A stretch of 64,000 bases of DNA from Pseudonocardia sp. C8 (lineage in GTDB: Bacteria; Actinomycetota; Actinomycetes; Mycobacteriales; Pseudonocardiaceae): the NCBI RefSeq assembly GCF_014267175.1, contig NZ_JACMTR010000002.1, forward strand, positions 5,853,501 through 5,917,500. Direction: 5' to 3'. The translations under genes were made by a program, and so were the position numbers. Of this stretch, positions 16,922 to 25,493 are shown one piece after another. Numbering within the stretch: position 1 is the first letter of the stretch; every line of letters begins with the position of its first letter. The notes below the pieces were generated by a model. It was not told the origin of the DNA and did no database searches. It saw only the letters and a program-made list of their open reading frames with translations.

Positions 16922-17599
16922 CTACGCCACGGCGATGACGGTCCCGCCGACGGGGAAGTGGTTGGCGAACACACCTGGTCCACCACGGCTGAACGGCTCC
17001 TCGTCCGGAACGGGTTCGGGGTCGGGATCCGGTTCTGGCAGGTGCGCATGGGAGAGTTCGGTCATCCGTGGGGCGATCTCGGCGAGGTCGATCCGGCGCC
17101 CCATGAACTCGAAGGGCTCACTTTCGAGGATCACGTAGTCGACCCTCGTGTCGAACACTTCGGCACGGGTGTTGACCTGGAAGAACTCTTCGGCCGAGTA
17201 GGTCGCGACGAGCGTGCCCCTCATGAACGATGCCCGGTCGTCGAAGGATCGTGAACCATCGGGGTGCGGATCGAAGTAGACCCGCCAGCGCGAGTTGATC
17301 GATCCCCGTCCTACCGTCTGGCCGACCAGCTCGGGCGAGCTCGTGTCGAAGCCTTCGACCGTGTAGCCACTACGGACAGCCACGAAGTGGGCGCTCTGTG
17401 GCCCGCGACCCAGCCGGGCGACCACGTCGGAGTCGAACAGTGACACGTCCTCTCCGAACAGCGGCCCCTTGTCGTCCGCCATCGCGTAGATGACGAATCG
17501 ACCTTCATACCGTGCGCCGTCGGGCTGACCGGGCGGGTGGTCCTCCATGCGTCCCCGCCCTGCTACCTGAACGGCCAGCCGGGCCGCCGCGCCGGTCAT
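16922..17599 (-). CDS. Protein of unknown function coupled to an MBL-fold hydrolase
   Basis: This protein of about 225 residues has no recognised family. The ATG at 17599 overlaps the stop of the upstream hydrolase gene (ATGA), so translation is coupled and the long upstream open frame is not real. The middle is rich in beta-type segments (YEGRFVIYAMADD, SAHFVAVRSGYTVEGFDT, SRWRVYFDP, GTLVATYSAEEF) and could be a lipocalin-like or allene-oxide-cyclase-like barrel. The C-terminal part has a Pro/Asp/Glu-rich stretch (EPDPDPEPVPDEEPF). A second ATG at 17548 is possible. Its partner suggests a role in the same catabolic step. Confidence 0.65.
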   Translation of the reverse strand: MTGAAARLAVQVAGRGRMEDHPPGQPDGARYEGRFVIYAMADDKGPLFGEDVSLFDSDVVARLGRGPQSAHFVAVRSGYTVEGFDTSSPELVGQTVGRGSINSRWRVYFDPHPDGSRSFDDRASFMRGTLVATYSAEEFFQVNTRAEVFDTRVDYVILESEPFEFMGRRIDLAEIAPRMTELSHAHLPEPDPDPEPVPDEEPFSRGGPGVFANHFPVGGTVIAVA

Positions 17600-18225
17600 C
17601 GGGGGTTCTCCGCGCTCGGAGCGAACGCCGGGCCGTGGCCGGGCACGATCAGCGCCGGATTGAGGGCCAGGATGCGCTCGCGGTTCTTGTGGAAAGCCGG
17701 CTGGTCGAGTGCGACCGGGTCGTCGGGTGCAGGAATCGTGTCGGTCCACCAGAGATGGGTGAACGTGACGAGCCCCTTCGGTGTCGCCACCAGAGTCGAG
17801 ATGTCCGACTCGGTGTGGCCCGGGGTGTGAATCAGACGGATACCCGGTGTGACGTCGAAACCGTCCGTCGTGGCCCGAAGCGACCACTGGTCGCCCTTGT
17901 AGGTGCCCCACATGTCCTGCAGCACCGCGTTCGGGAAGAGTGCGACGTTGATGCAGTGGTCGGGGTGGTGGTGGCTGATGATCACATCAGTGATATCGCC
18001 CGCCTCGTAGCCAAGTTCGTTGAGCGGTTCCAGGATCGAAGCCGCGCTCGGGACCGTTCCCGGGTCGTAGACGATCTTGCGGTCACCGTCCCGGATAAAT
18101 GCCACGGTCGGCGCTACGCCGGCTGTGGTGCCCCACGGCGTCGGGAACGGCCAAGGAACATATCCCGTGAAGAGGATCTCGAACTCGTCAACTGCCTCGG
18201 CAGGCAGAACTTCAGATCCGGACAA
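17596..18225 (-). CDS. MBL-fold metallohydrolase
   Basis: This metallo-beta-lactamase-fold hydrolase has 209 residues. It has the zinc motif SHHHPDH, a second histidine in HTPGHTESD and the terminal GHGP. The usual bridging Asp position reads FTHLWW. It resembles MBLAC1-like and quorum-lactonase-like hydrolases; a lactone or thioester substrate is plausible but not readable. It begins at a TTG (18225) with GGAG seven bases upstream; no ATG or GTG lies near. It is the first gene of the leftward operon with the unknown protein and the GntR regulator. Confidence 0.85.
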   Translation of the reverse strand: MSGSEVLPAEAVDEFEILFTGYVPWPFPTPWGTTAGVAPTVAFIRDGDRKIVYDPGTVPSAASILEPLNELGYEAGDITDVIISHHHPDHCINVALFPNAVLQDMWGTYKGDQWSLRATTDGFDVTPGIRLIHTPGHTESDISTLVATPKGLVTFTHLWWTDTIPAPDDPVALDQPAFHKNRERILALNPALIVPGHGPAFAPSAENPR

Positions 18226-18807
18226 TCTCGGTCTCCGTCCACTCGATCAGAGCGAGTGCTCTGATGCGTCCGGGTGCGGGCGTCGTCGAACTCACGTGCG
18301 CCAAGGCCCGCGTCGACGGCGTCACGCTATCTGCGGGGCGCCGTGGGCGGGCAAGTCCAGAAGTCGCACTTGACCTTCTCGGTCCGGTGTGATAGCTCTC
18401 ACTCGGAAGGCAGAGGCCTGTCCGGCCGTCCCCCGGCCGGATCGGCCGAGCGCTGCGAGCGGCTGTTCACGATACCCCTCGTTTCCGGGACACCAATGGT
18501 TGCCGTCGACGAACGGTTCTTGTCCGCGGTGGAGCCTGCTCGGCGCGAGATCGGGAGTGATCCGACCGGTCTGAGTGGTCCCGGGATACAGGCAGGACTT
18601 GAGCGAGCTGCCGCAGCCTGTCCCGTCGTTCGGGGGCTGCCAGGGCTGCCGTAGCCGGCAGCGGTACCGGCGGTCGGCGTCGACCGGGCGGGGAGCGTGC
18701 TGGTCACCGAGCCGGCTTCAGACCCCCGGCACCCGCGGTCCACTCGCACGGGATCCGAGAGGGCGACGGCCGGTCGGCAGACCCCGCACGCCGGCACACG
18801 CGTCGTG
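18226..18807. other. 582-base intergenic stretch without a supported gene
   Basis: Several open frames cross this stretch on both strands, but none has a ribosome site with protein-like composition. It must hold the leftward promoter of the MBL-fold operon at its left end and the 3' end region of the GntR gene at 18808. No repeat, tRNA or hairpin of note was seen. Confidence 0.4.
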
Positions 18808-19536
18808 CTACCCCTCCGACTCCGTCGCGGCCATATCCACGGTATCAGGGTTGTTGACGATCGAGTCAATTATTGCGAGAGCGCCTGATGCGTCTCGACG
18901 CTGTACTGTCTGCGAGAAGAGGAGGTGCGTTCGTGCGCTGGCCTGCAAGGCGTTCGGGTGTGTAGCGGCAGTCTTCTCGAGGTTTGCGCGTATGCTGAGC
19001 CGGAAGAGCTCACGAATGCTCCCGTAGATCAACTCGAGAAGCGGGTTGTGGCTGAGCCTGCATAGTGCGAGATGGTAATTGTAGTCGCACTCGAGATACT
19101 TCTCGACGTCGCCTGTTACGGCGACCCGTTCGAGTTCGCCGGCCAGCTCCACGAACCGATCGAGTTCGGAGTCCGACGCGCGCTCGATCGCCAACGCCGT
19201 CGATGCCTTCTCGACGACGTCACGAAACTCGGCAACGAAGGGTGTCATCGACTCCTGCGCCACCAGGAGGCTCACCTCCCGCATGAGGTTGTCGAAGGAC
19301 CCTTCCCTGACGAAGGTGCCCTCGCCGGCCCGGCTCTCGACCAGGCCGAGCGTCCCCAGTTTCTGTAACGCCGCTCGCACGGAGGCGCGGCTGACTCCGT
19401 AGTCCGCTGACAGGGAGTGTTCCCCGGGAAGCTTCTGGCCGACCGTGAACTCGCCGGTCAGAATCCGATCCTTGAGGTCGCCGAACACCTGGTGCGCGAC
19501 ACTGTCGCGATTGATCTTCTCGATCGGCCGTGCCAA
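18808..19536 (-). CDS. GntR/FadR-family (FCD) regulator of the sugar-acid operon
   Basis: This regulator of about 242 residues has an N-terminal winged helix (LPGEHSLSADYGVSRASVRAALQKLGTLGLVESRAGEGTFV) and a C-terminal FCD domain (AEFRDVVEKASTALAIERA, DYNYHLALCRLSHNPLLELIY). The TTG at 19536 has GGAGGT nine bases upstream and directly precedes the conserved region, so the longer N-terminus is not needed. It is divergent from the dehydratase operon. TTGTCSGACAG sites lie before both genes and fit the FadR-group consensus with central GTNNNAC, so it is probably the repressor of 19870-24323 and of itself. Confidence 0.85.
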   Translation of the reverse strand: MARPIEKINRDSVAHQVFGDLKDRILTGEFTVGQKLPGEHSLSADYGVSRASVRAALQKLGTLGLVESRAGEGTFVREGSFDNLMREVSLLVAQESMTPFVAEFRDVVEKASTALAIERASDSELDRFVELAGELERVAVTGDVEKYLECDYNYHLALCRLSHNPLLELIYGSIRELFRLSIRANLEKTAATHPNALQASARTHLLFSQTVQRRDASGALAIIDSIVNNPDTVDMAATESEG

Positions 19537-19618
19537 AGTCCTGTACCTCCAGGTCCGGTCATCCCGACCGAGCAGTCCGAGCCGAGACGGCCAGAGCCAT
19601 CTCAAGGAAGCATGTCGG

Positions 19619-19629
19619 TTGTCCGACAG
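19619..19629. promoter_or_regulatory. FadR/GntR-type operator, GntR side
   Basis: TTGTCCGACAG matches the FadR-group form (GT-N3-AC core). It lies about 85 bases upstream of the GntR start and differs by one central base from the site at 19838-19848. Confidence 0.6.
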
Positions 19630-19800
19630 AAGGATACCTCTCGAGCTGGGGTCCGGTGAACGATCTGCCTGTTGAGGGAGGGCGTGGTCCCCACGCGCGG
19701 GGCACGGGGCGCGGTTCCGCGCGGGTGCGGTCGGACCGGAGCTCGGAGGGCCGGCCGTGCCATGTCCAGGTCACTCAGCAGCCTGCCGCCGGTGTACTGC

Positions 19801-19848
19801 TTGACACGACGTGACGGCGACCATACTCTCCTGTCAGTTGTCGGACAG
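19801..19848 (+). promoter_or_regulatory. Promoter with GntR operator before the dehydratase operon
   Basis: TTGACA (19801-19806) and TACTCT (19824-19829) are 17 bases apart. TTGTCGGACAG (19838-19848) covers the expected transcription start, so a bound GntR protein would block transcription. The dehydratase ATG lies 22 bases further on. Confidence 0.7.
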
Positions 19849-19869
19849 CAGACAGGTGAGGACGCAAAG

Positions 19870-21057
19870 ATGCGGATCACGGGCGTGCGGATCATCCAAC
19901 CGAAGACGCCGGGCCTGGGGGACCTCGGTATCCCATGGAATCCCACGGTGCTGCGGATCGATACGGACGAAGGTGTCTACGGCATCGGCGAGATCGGCCT
20001 GCCCATGGGGCACGCGGCACACGGGCAGGTAGGACTCGCCAGGGACTATGCCCCTCTCGTCCTCGGCATGGATCCATTTCAGACGACGGCGATCTGGGAG
20101 AAGCTCTACCGCCACACGTTCTGGGCACTGGGCGGTGGCATGATTATTTTCGGCGTCATCAGCGCGATCGACAACGCGCTGTGGGACCTCAAGGGCAAGG
20201 CGCTCGGAGCTCCCGTCCACCAGCTCCTGGGCGGCAAGACCCACGATCGACTGCGCGCCTACGCGTCCCAGATCCAGTTCGACTGGACCACGTCGCTGGG
20301 CGCCATGGTGACGCCCGCCGACTATGCGGAAGCCACCAGGAAGGCGCTGGCGGACGGATTCGACTGCGTGAAGGTGAACCCGATCGGGTTCGACCTCGAC
20401 GGACGTTGGATGACATGGAACACGCGCGGCACGCTCACCCGCCAGCAGGTGCGGACCGCGGTCGAGCGCGTCGCCGCCGTCCGCGAGGCAGGTGGCGACG
20501 AACTGGACATCATCGTCGAACTCCACTGCCACACCGACGCCGGCACGGCCGTCCAGCTGGGACGTGAACTGGAGCAGTTCCGGATCCTGTACTACGAGGA
20601 AGCCACCGCGCCGATGAACTGGAATGCGATGAAGGAGATCGGGCAGCGGATCAGCATTCCGATCGCGGCCGGCGAGCGTCTGTACACCCGATTCGGCTTC
20701 CGTCCTTATATCGAGCAGCAGGTGGTCAGTGTGATTCAACCGGACCTTGGCACCTGCGGGGGATTCACCGAGTGCCGAACCATTTGCGATATGGCATCGA
20801 CCTATGACATCGGTGTCCAGCTCCACCTCATCGGGAGCCCGATCTCGACGGCTGCCGCGCTCCAGATGGAAGCCGTTCTCCCGAATTTTGTGATCCATGA
20901 GCACAACAACACCAGTCTGCTCCCGGCCAACATCGGCCTCTGCGTCAACGACTACCAGCCGAAGGATGGCTGGTTCGAAATTCCGGAAGCACCCGGGATC
21001 GGGCAGGACCTGACCGAGGAGGCGTACGCCAGCGCAGACACCATTACCGTCAACTGA
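19870..21057 (+). CDS. Enolase-superfamily sugar-acid dehydratase (mandelate racemase group)
   Basis: This 395-residue protein belongs to the mandelate racemase/muconate lactonising group, with similarity to galactonate-type dehydratases. Metal ligands are likely Glu217 (VELHCH), Glu243 (YYEEA) and Glu269 (AAGER). Asp292 in IQPDLGTCGGFTECR and His319 in VQLHLIGSP form the usual catalytic Asp-His pair. It would abstract a proton next to a carboxylate and remove water from an aldonic acid. The ATG at 19870 follows AGGTGAGGA. It opens an operon with a ketopantoate-reductase-like enzyme, an ACS-family transporter and an UlaG-like lactonase, which supports sugar-acid catabolism. Confidence 0.88.
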   Translation: MRITGVRIIQPKTPGLGDLGIPWNPTVLRIDTDEGVYGIGEIGLPMGHAAHGQVGLARDYAPLVLGMDPFQTTAIWEKLYRHTFWALGGGMIIFGVISAIDNALWDLKGKALGAPVHQLLGGKTHDRLRAYASQIQFDWTTSLGAMVTPADYAEATRKALADGFDCVKVNPIGFDLDGRWMTWNTRGTLTRQQVRTAVERVAAVREAGGDELDIIVELHCHTDAGTAVQLGRELEQFRILYYEEATAPMNWNAMKEIGQRISIPIAAGERLYTRFGFRPYIEQQVVSVIQPDLGTCGGFTECRTICDMASTYDIGVQLHLIGSPISTAAALQMEAVLPNFVIHEHNNTSLLPANIGLCVNDYQPKDGWFEIPEAPGIGQDLTEEAYASADTITVN

Positions 21058-21123
21058 ACGGAACGTCCGTCCGGACGTCCACGTCACACACGAGACACTC
21101 GGCCAAGCCTTGAAGGAGCTACA

Positions 21124-22050
21124 ATGAAGTATCTCATCGTTGGTGGCGGTGCCATCGGTTCGGTCCTCGCCGCGTACATGACGCGGGCCGGTAAGGACAT
21201 CACCCTCCTCACTCGGGGCGCACACCTCGACGCGATCCGCAGGAACGGGGGGATGAAGCTGCATTATGCTCCTGAGAATGCGGACCATCTCGTACCGGTC
21301 AAGGTCGCGGCCGAGGCCGACTACGACGACAAGCCGGATGTCGTCATCGTCACGGTGAAGGCCTACTCGCTCGACTCCATCTATCCGCTGCTCAATCGTG
21401 TGTGCCAGCCGAATACGATCGTCGTGCCGTTGATTAATGCGCTGGACATCGGACACAGGATCGACGCCGGAATCGCTGGGGCTGCCATCGTTGCCCAAGG
21501 CGAGGCCTATGTTGCGTGTGAGCTCGTCGCGCCCGGGGAGTGCAAGCACAAGCTCGACTTCTTCCGTATCGTCTTCGGGCCCCGGCTCGGGTGTCCGCCG
21601 TTCGACGGCGCGACCGAGATCCGCCAGGATCTCATCGACTGCGGCTGCACCGCGGAGATCTCCGACCACATGTTGCAGGCGGCCCTCATGAAGTTCTGCA
21701 GGGTGTCCGCACTTTCCGGGGCGATGGTCTACTACAATGTTCCCCTGGGCACGATCGTGGCCGACCCAGAGAAGCGGGCGTTCCTCGTCTCGCTGTGCGA
21801 GGAGCTGGTCGCCATTGCCGATGCAGCCGGCTGCCCCTTCCCGCCTGAGTTCGATGCGGTCGATGATCTGCTCACTCTCTCACGCTCGATCGACCCGAAC
21901 TACAAGACGTCGTTGATGTACGACTTCCTGGCCGGCAAGACGATCGAGTCCGAGACCATGTTCGAGGATCCTTACCGCCTCGGTCGCCAGCACGGACTGG
22001 AAATGGCGTCCTACGCCAAGGTCTGCAACCTCTTCGGTCACGCGTCCTGA
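21124..22050 (+). CDS. Ketopantoate reductase (PanE/ApbA)-family oxidoreductase
   Basis: This 308-residue protein has an N-terminal Rossmann site (YLIVGGGAIGSVLAAYMTRAG) and the family's helical C-terminal domain with the catalytic-type lysine in LMKFCRVSALSGAMVY. True PanE enzymes reduce 2-dehydropantoate. Inside a sugar-acid operon this member more likely reduces or oxidises a 2-keto acid intermediate (inference). The ATG at 21124 has GAAGGAG upstream. It lies 66 bases after the dehydratase and before the transporter. Confidence 0.85.
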   Translation: MKYLIVGGGAIGSVLAAYMTRAGKDITLLTRGAHLDAIRRNGGMKLHYAPENADHLVPVKVAAEADYDDKPDVVIVTVKAYSLDSIYPLLNRVCQPNTIVVPLINALDIGHRIDAGIAGAAIVAQGEAYVACELVAPGECKHKLDFFRIVFGPRLGCPPFDGATEIRQDLIDCGCTAEISDHMLQAALMKFCRVSALSGAMVYYNVPLGTIVADPEKRAFLVSLCEELVAIADAAGCPFPPEFDAVDDLLTLSRSIDPNYKTSLMYDFLAGKTIESETMFEDPYRLGRQHGLEMASYAKVCNLFGHAS

Positions 22051-22133
22051 TCCAATCGACTGCAACGGTCAGGGCTTCGGCACCCCACATGTGCACCTCC
22101 GGACCGTTGCTCGAACGACCGCTGGAGGTCGCC

Positions 22134-23480
22134 ATGAACTTATCGTCATCCGTGCCGCGGAACTACGCCCGATGGACCCGGGTCGGATTCCCGCTGCTCG
22201 TGATCTACTTGCTGACCATGGTCGATCGCACGAATATCAGCATCGCCGCACCTGATATTCTTGCCCGGCTCGAACTCACGGGGGCTGCGACCGGCGTCGT
22301 CCTGTCGGCATTCTTCTGGGGCTACGTCGTCACGATGGTCCCCGGTGGGGCGCTCGCGGACCGCACCAGTGCCGTGCGGGTCATATCGTGGGCGCTCGCC
22401 GTCGTGGGCATCACGGCGGCTCTGACCGGGATCGTTCAGAGCTTCACGCTCCTGCTGCTGGTCCGAGTCGCACTCGGTCTCGCGGAAGGAGTCATCTTCC
22501 CGGCTTTTGCCGTCCTTTTCCTGAAATGGTTCCCGAGCCGGGAACGCGGTCGCGCAGTAGCCGCCACGACCTTCGCAGTTCCCCTGTCGACTGTCATCGC
22601 CGCGCCGCTCGGTGGTTGGATGATCGACCAGTGGAACTACGAGACCATGTTCATCCTGCAAGGCCTGCCGGCCGTCATCGTAGCGATCATCTTCGCGCGC
22701 ATCGCGTCCGATGATCCGGCCACCGACTCCCGCATCAGCAGCGCGGAGCGCGAACTGATCATCTCGTCGCGCGAGGCGGAGACCGAGGCCGAGGGCCGGT
22801 TCCGTGATGTGATCGGCCGACCCCTGGTGTGGATCGTCGGAGTCACCTACTTCCTCTGGCTCAGCGGGATGTACGGCTTCAATCTGTGGATGCCGAGCCT
22901 CATCAAGACGTTGTCGCAGAGCGGGATCGGCGCGGTGGGCGTCCTTTCGGCGATCCCGTTCGCACTCGGTGGGCTCGGCCTGTTCGTCAATTCCTGGATG
23001 TCCGACCGCTCCGGCCTGTCCCGCGGATGGTTCATCGCTACACCGTTGACGCTCGGTGGCATCGCGCTGGTCGTCCAACACTACCTGGACTTCGGCCTCG
23101 TGGTCGACATGGCACTGCTGAGCCTGGCCGGTGTGGGACTGTTCGCGGGAACGGGCCCGTGGTGGTCATGGATGGTGTCACTGTTCCCCAAGAACCAGGC
23201 CGCGACGAGCGCCGGCCTGATCAATGTACTCGGCAATTTCGGCGGCGTCGTCGCGCCGGTGGTTCTCGGACTCCTCGGCGGATCCAGTGGTGGCGGCAGC
23301 AGCTTCTACGTACTGGGCTTCGGCCTCCTGGTCGCTGCTGCACTCGTGCTCGGCCTGTCCGGTCGCCGTGGCGTGCGTACCGCACGCCCCGAGGACGGCG
23401 CGGCGGCTCCTTCCTCGGCGCCGGGGGCGCCCGTCGCGGCGAGCCGGGGCGGACTGGATCGGAAAGGCGCGCGGCCGTGA
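22134..23480 (+). CDS. ACS-family MFS transporter for an organic anion
   Basis: This MFS protein of about 448 residues resembles the anion:cation symporter group (DgoT, GudP). The first helix carries MVDRTNISIAAPDI, followed by ATGVVLSAFFWGYVVTMVPGGALADR and RVALGLAEGVIFPAFAVLFLKWFP, all typical of hexonate and glucarate importers. The ATG at 22134 has GGAGGT six bases upstream. It probably brings in the acid used by the dehydratase. The C-terminal tail is Ala/Pro-rich and probably cytosolic. Confidence 0.88.
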   Translation: MNLSSSVPRNYARWTRVGFPLLVIYLLTMVDRTNISIAAPDILARLELTGAATGVVLSAFFWGYVVTMVPGGALADRTSAVRVISWALAVVGITAALTGIVQSFTLLLLVRVALGLAEGVIFPAFAVLFLKWFPSRERGRAVAATTFAVPLSTVIAAPLGGWMIDQWNYETMFILQGLPAVIVAIIFARIASDDPATDSRISSAERELIISSREAETEAEGRFRDVIGRPLVWIVGVTYFLWLSGMYGFNLWMPSLIKTLSQSGIGAVGVLSAIPFALGGLGLFVNSWMSDRSGLSRGWFIATPLTLGGIALVVQHYLDFGLVVDMALLSLAGVGLFAGTGPWWSWMVSLFPKNQAATSAGLINVLGNFGGVVAPVVLGLLGGSSGGGSSFYVLGFGLLVAAALVLGLSGRRGVRTARPEDGAAAPSSAPGAPVAASRGGLDRKGARP

Positions 23481-23546
23481 GCCGTTCGGCGGCATGGTCG
23501 TTCCGAGTTCCGGTCGAATCATGCCTGACAATGAAAAGGAGGACAA

Positions 23547-24323
23547 ATGAGTGTCACGTATACGCTTGTCGGAGGGGCGACCGCGATCGTGGAGATCGCC
23601 GGGATCCGAATTCTCGTGGACCCCACGTTCGATCCACTGCGGACCTATGATCTCGATGGAATCGACTTGGTCAAGACCAAGGAGCCGGCCATTCCGGCTG
23701 ATGAGATCGGAGCGATCGACGCAGTGCTGATCACTCACGACCATCATCAGGACCACCTCGACGAGCTCGGGAAGGAGATCGCCCTGGGCGTCCGGACGGT
23801 CGTCACCACGACCGCCGGAGCCGGCAGGCTCGGTTCCGGGGTGATCGGACTCGCTCCCTACGAGACGACGCAGGTTCCGCTCCCGGACGGCGACGTCATG
23901 TCGATCACCGGGCTCCCGGCACAGCACGGTCCGGCACCGTTCTGCGATGTCGCCGGACCGGTCCTGGGCTTCCTACTCGAAGCCCCCGGTGCCCCCAAGG
24001 TCTACCTGACCGGTGACAACTACTCCCTCGAGGTGGCGAAGGAGATCGCCGACCGCATCGCCCCGGTCGACATCGTGGTCATGTTCGGCGGTGGAGCACG
24101 GTTCGCCGAGATCATGGACGGCGAGATGATCACGATGCCGAACGAGGGCATGGTCGAAGTCGTCAGACTCGTCGGTGCTCGGCGCGTCGTACCGTGCCAC
24201 ACCGAAGGGTGGCGGCACTTCACCGAAGGAGCCGAACTGCTGCACCAGGCGCTGCAGGCGGAAGGTCTCGGTGACCGGTTCATCCCCGTCCAGCCAGGGG
24301 AGACCGTCACCGTCGAGGTGTGA
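23547..24323 (+). CDS. UlaG-like MBL-fold lactonase
   Basis: This 258-residue protein resembles the UlaG group of metallo-beta-lactamase-fold hydrolases (lactonases of sugar lactones). Visible motifs are an N-terminal ATAIVEIAGIRILVDPTFDP, the metal site LITHDHHQDH, YLTGDN, and a C-terminal VVPCHTEGW. It is likely to open a sugar-derived lactone in this operon. A textbook AAAAGGAGG site lies five bases before the ATG. It is the last gene before a strong hairpin. Confidence 0.85.
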   Translation: MSVTYTLVGGATAIVEIAGIRILVDPTFDPLRTYDLDGIDLVKTKEPAIPADEIGAIDAVLITHDHHQDHLDELGKEIALGVRTVVTTTAGAGRLGSGVIGLAPYETTQVPLPDGDVMSITGLPAQHGPAPFCDVAGPVLGFLLEAPGAPKVYLTGDNYSLEVAKEIADRIAPVDIVVMFGGGARFAEIMDGEMITMPNEGMVEVVRLVGARRVVPCHTEGWRHFTEGAELLHQALQAEGLGDRFIPVQPGETVTVEV

Positions 24324-24339
24324 ATCGAGCGGACAAGCA

Positions 24340-24380
24340 GGCGTCGCCCGGTCCCGGTCGTACCGGGACCGGGCGACGCC
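24340..24380 (+). terminator. Strong bidirectional terminator hairpin
   Basis: Two exact 19-base arms, GGCGTCGCCCGGTCCCGGT (24340-24358) and its complement (24362-24380), flank a 3-base loop between the convergent lactonase and HxlR genes. Confidence 0.85.
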
Positions 24381-24409
24381 CGTTCATGGCTCCCGAGGCC
24401 GGACTCACG

Positions 24410-25135
24410 TCAATCCGTCCGCTCCGCGAACGGGCTGAGCCGGAACCAGCTCGGCGCCTGCCGGACCAGTGCGGGAGGCCCCTCGAACCTGATCAGGCCC
24501 CGGCTTGCGGCCTCCGCGTACGGTATCTGCCCGAACCACAGGGCCAACAGCGTGCGCGGGTTCGCCGTGATGACCACGTCCGCTTCGTGTTCCGGAGCCC
24601 CGATGCACGCGGAACGCCGGGCACCCCTCCCGCTTATCCGGATGTAGCCCCGGGCCGGATCCGCGTCGAGGAACCGGAACTCGACACACATGTCCGGGCG
24701 GGGCAGGGATGCCGTGTCGATCCCCTGGGAAATACGCCACAAGAGCAAGGACAGGTCTACATCAGATTCTTCGGGCGGCGGGAGCTTCCACTCGACTGCC
24801 CACCGGCCGATGGCTTCGATCAGCGGCCAGAGGGCGGCCCCCGATTCGGTGAGGACGTAGTCTTTCCGCCCGCTTCCTTCCGGTGTCGGGCGTCGCGTGA
24901 CCAGCTGCAGGTGCTCGAGATGTCTCAGGCGGCCCGCCAGCAATGTCCGGGATATTCCCGGCAGTCCGCGGAGGATGTCGTTGAACCCGGACGCCCCGAC
25001 CAGGAGCTCTCGGATGACGAGGAGTGTCCACCGGTCGCCGATGAGGCGAGCTCCGATCGATACCGGACAGTACTCGGCTGGGGGAATCGATTGCCTCGGC
25101 GCATCGCTCCCGCCGCGTGCGATCTCGTACGACAT
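24410..25135 (-). CDS. HxlR-family regulator with C-terminal SCP2-like domain
   Basis: The N-terminal winged helix is of the HxlR type (YCPVSIGARLIGDRWTLLVIRELLVGASGFNDILRGLPGISRTLLAGRLRHLEHLQLV). The remaining ~110 residues resemble the SCP2/sterol-carrier-like domain often fused in actinobacterial members. At 241 residues it is a paralogue of the regulator at 39735-40439 (shared EYCP.SIG, RELL.G, GLPG.SRTLL). It starts at the ATG at 25135 and is convergent with the lactonase operon. Its targets are unknown. Confidence 0.85.
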   Translation of the reverse strand: MSYEIARGGSDAPRQSIPPAEYCPVSIGARLIGDRWTLLVIRELLVGASGFNDILRGLPGISRTLLAGRLRHLEHLQLVTRRPTPEGSGRKDYVLTESGAALWPLIEAIGRWAVEWKLPPPEESDVDLSLLLWRISQGIDTASLPRPDMCVEFRFLDADPARGYIRISGRGARRSACIGAPEHEADVVITANPRTLLALWFGQIPYAEAASRGLIRFEGPPALVRQAPSWFRLSPFAERTD

Positions 25136-25493
25136 TCCGGCTCACCAGTCCCCGGAGGTTGTGCGGACGTAGAATACTATCACCGGCATGCAAATCTGCT
25201 CCCTTGCAGCTGCGGAGTCGAGTCGAATGGGGGTGGGTGACCGTCGGTGGAGGGTCGGCGCGAATTCCGGCGGCCTCGTCGACCTCGGCGGAGGGTAATG
25301 GTAGCCGAGCGGTCAGCGGGCCGACGCTCCGCGCGGCCGCATCGCGCGGACCCGGCTGCGCCCGGCGGCCGGGGCCCGGAGAGCCGACCGTGAGTTCCCG
25401 ATGGAGCAGCGGGTGTGCCGCACGGCTCATATACCGACCGAGCGCACGGTCGGTACGATACTCTGGAACGAACGGTGAGCACCGGGAGGGCGC
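25136..25493. promoter_or_regulatory. 358-base divergent region between HxlR and TauE/SafE genes
   Basis: It holds the leftward HxlR promoter, an AT-richer patch around 25171-25185, and the palindrome at 25432-25455 before the permease gene. No gene is seen between them. Confidence 0.45.
25432..25455. promoter_or_regulatory. TetR-type operator before the TauE/SafE gene
   Basis: TACCGACCG and CGGTCGGTA are perfect 9-base arms around AGCGCA. The core GACCGAGCGCACGGTC differs by one base from the core of the 34-base palindrome at 30686-30719, so the same repressor (probably the TetR at 26249) may bind both. Confidence 0.65.

Noticed and set aside
18274..18654. 126-codon rightward open frame in a gene-poor stretch
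   Set aside because: No ribosome site, no motif, and composition like non-coding GC-rich DNA.
19834..21669. 611-codon leftward open frame
   Set aside because: Antisense shadow of the dehydratase and reductase genes; no family features.
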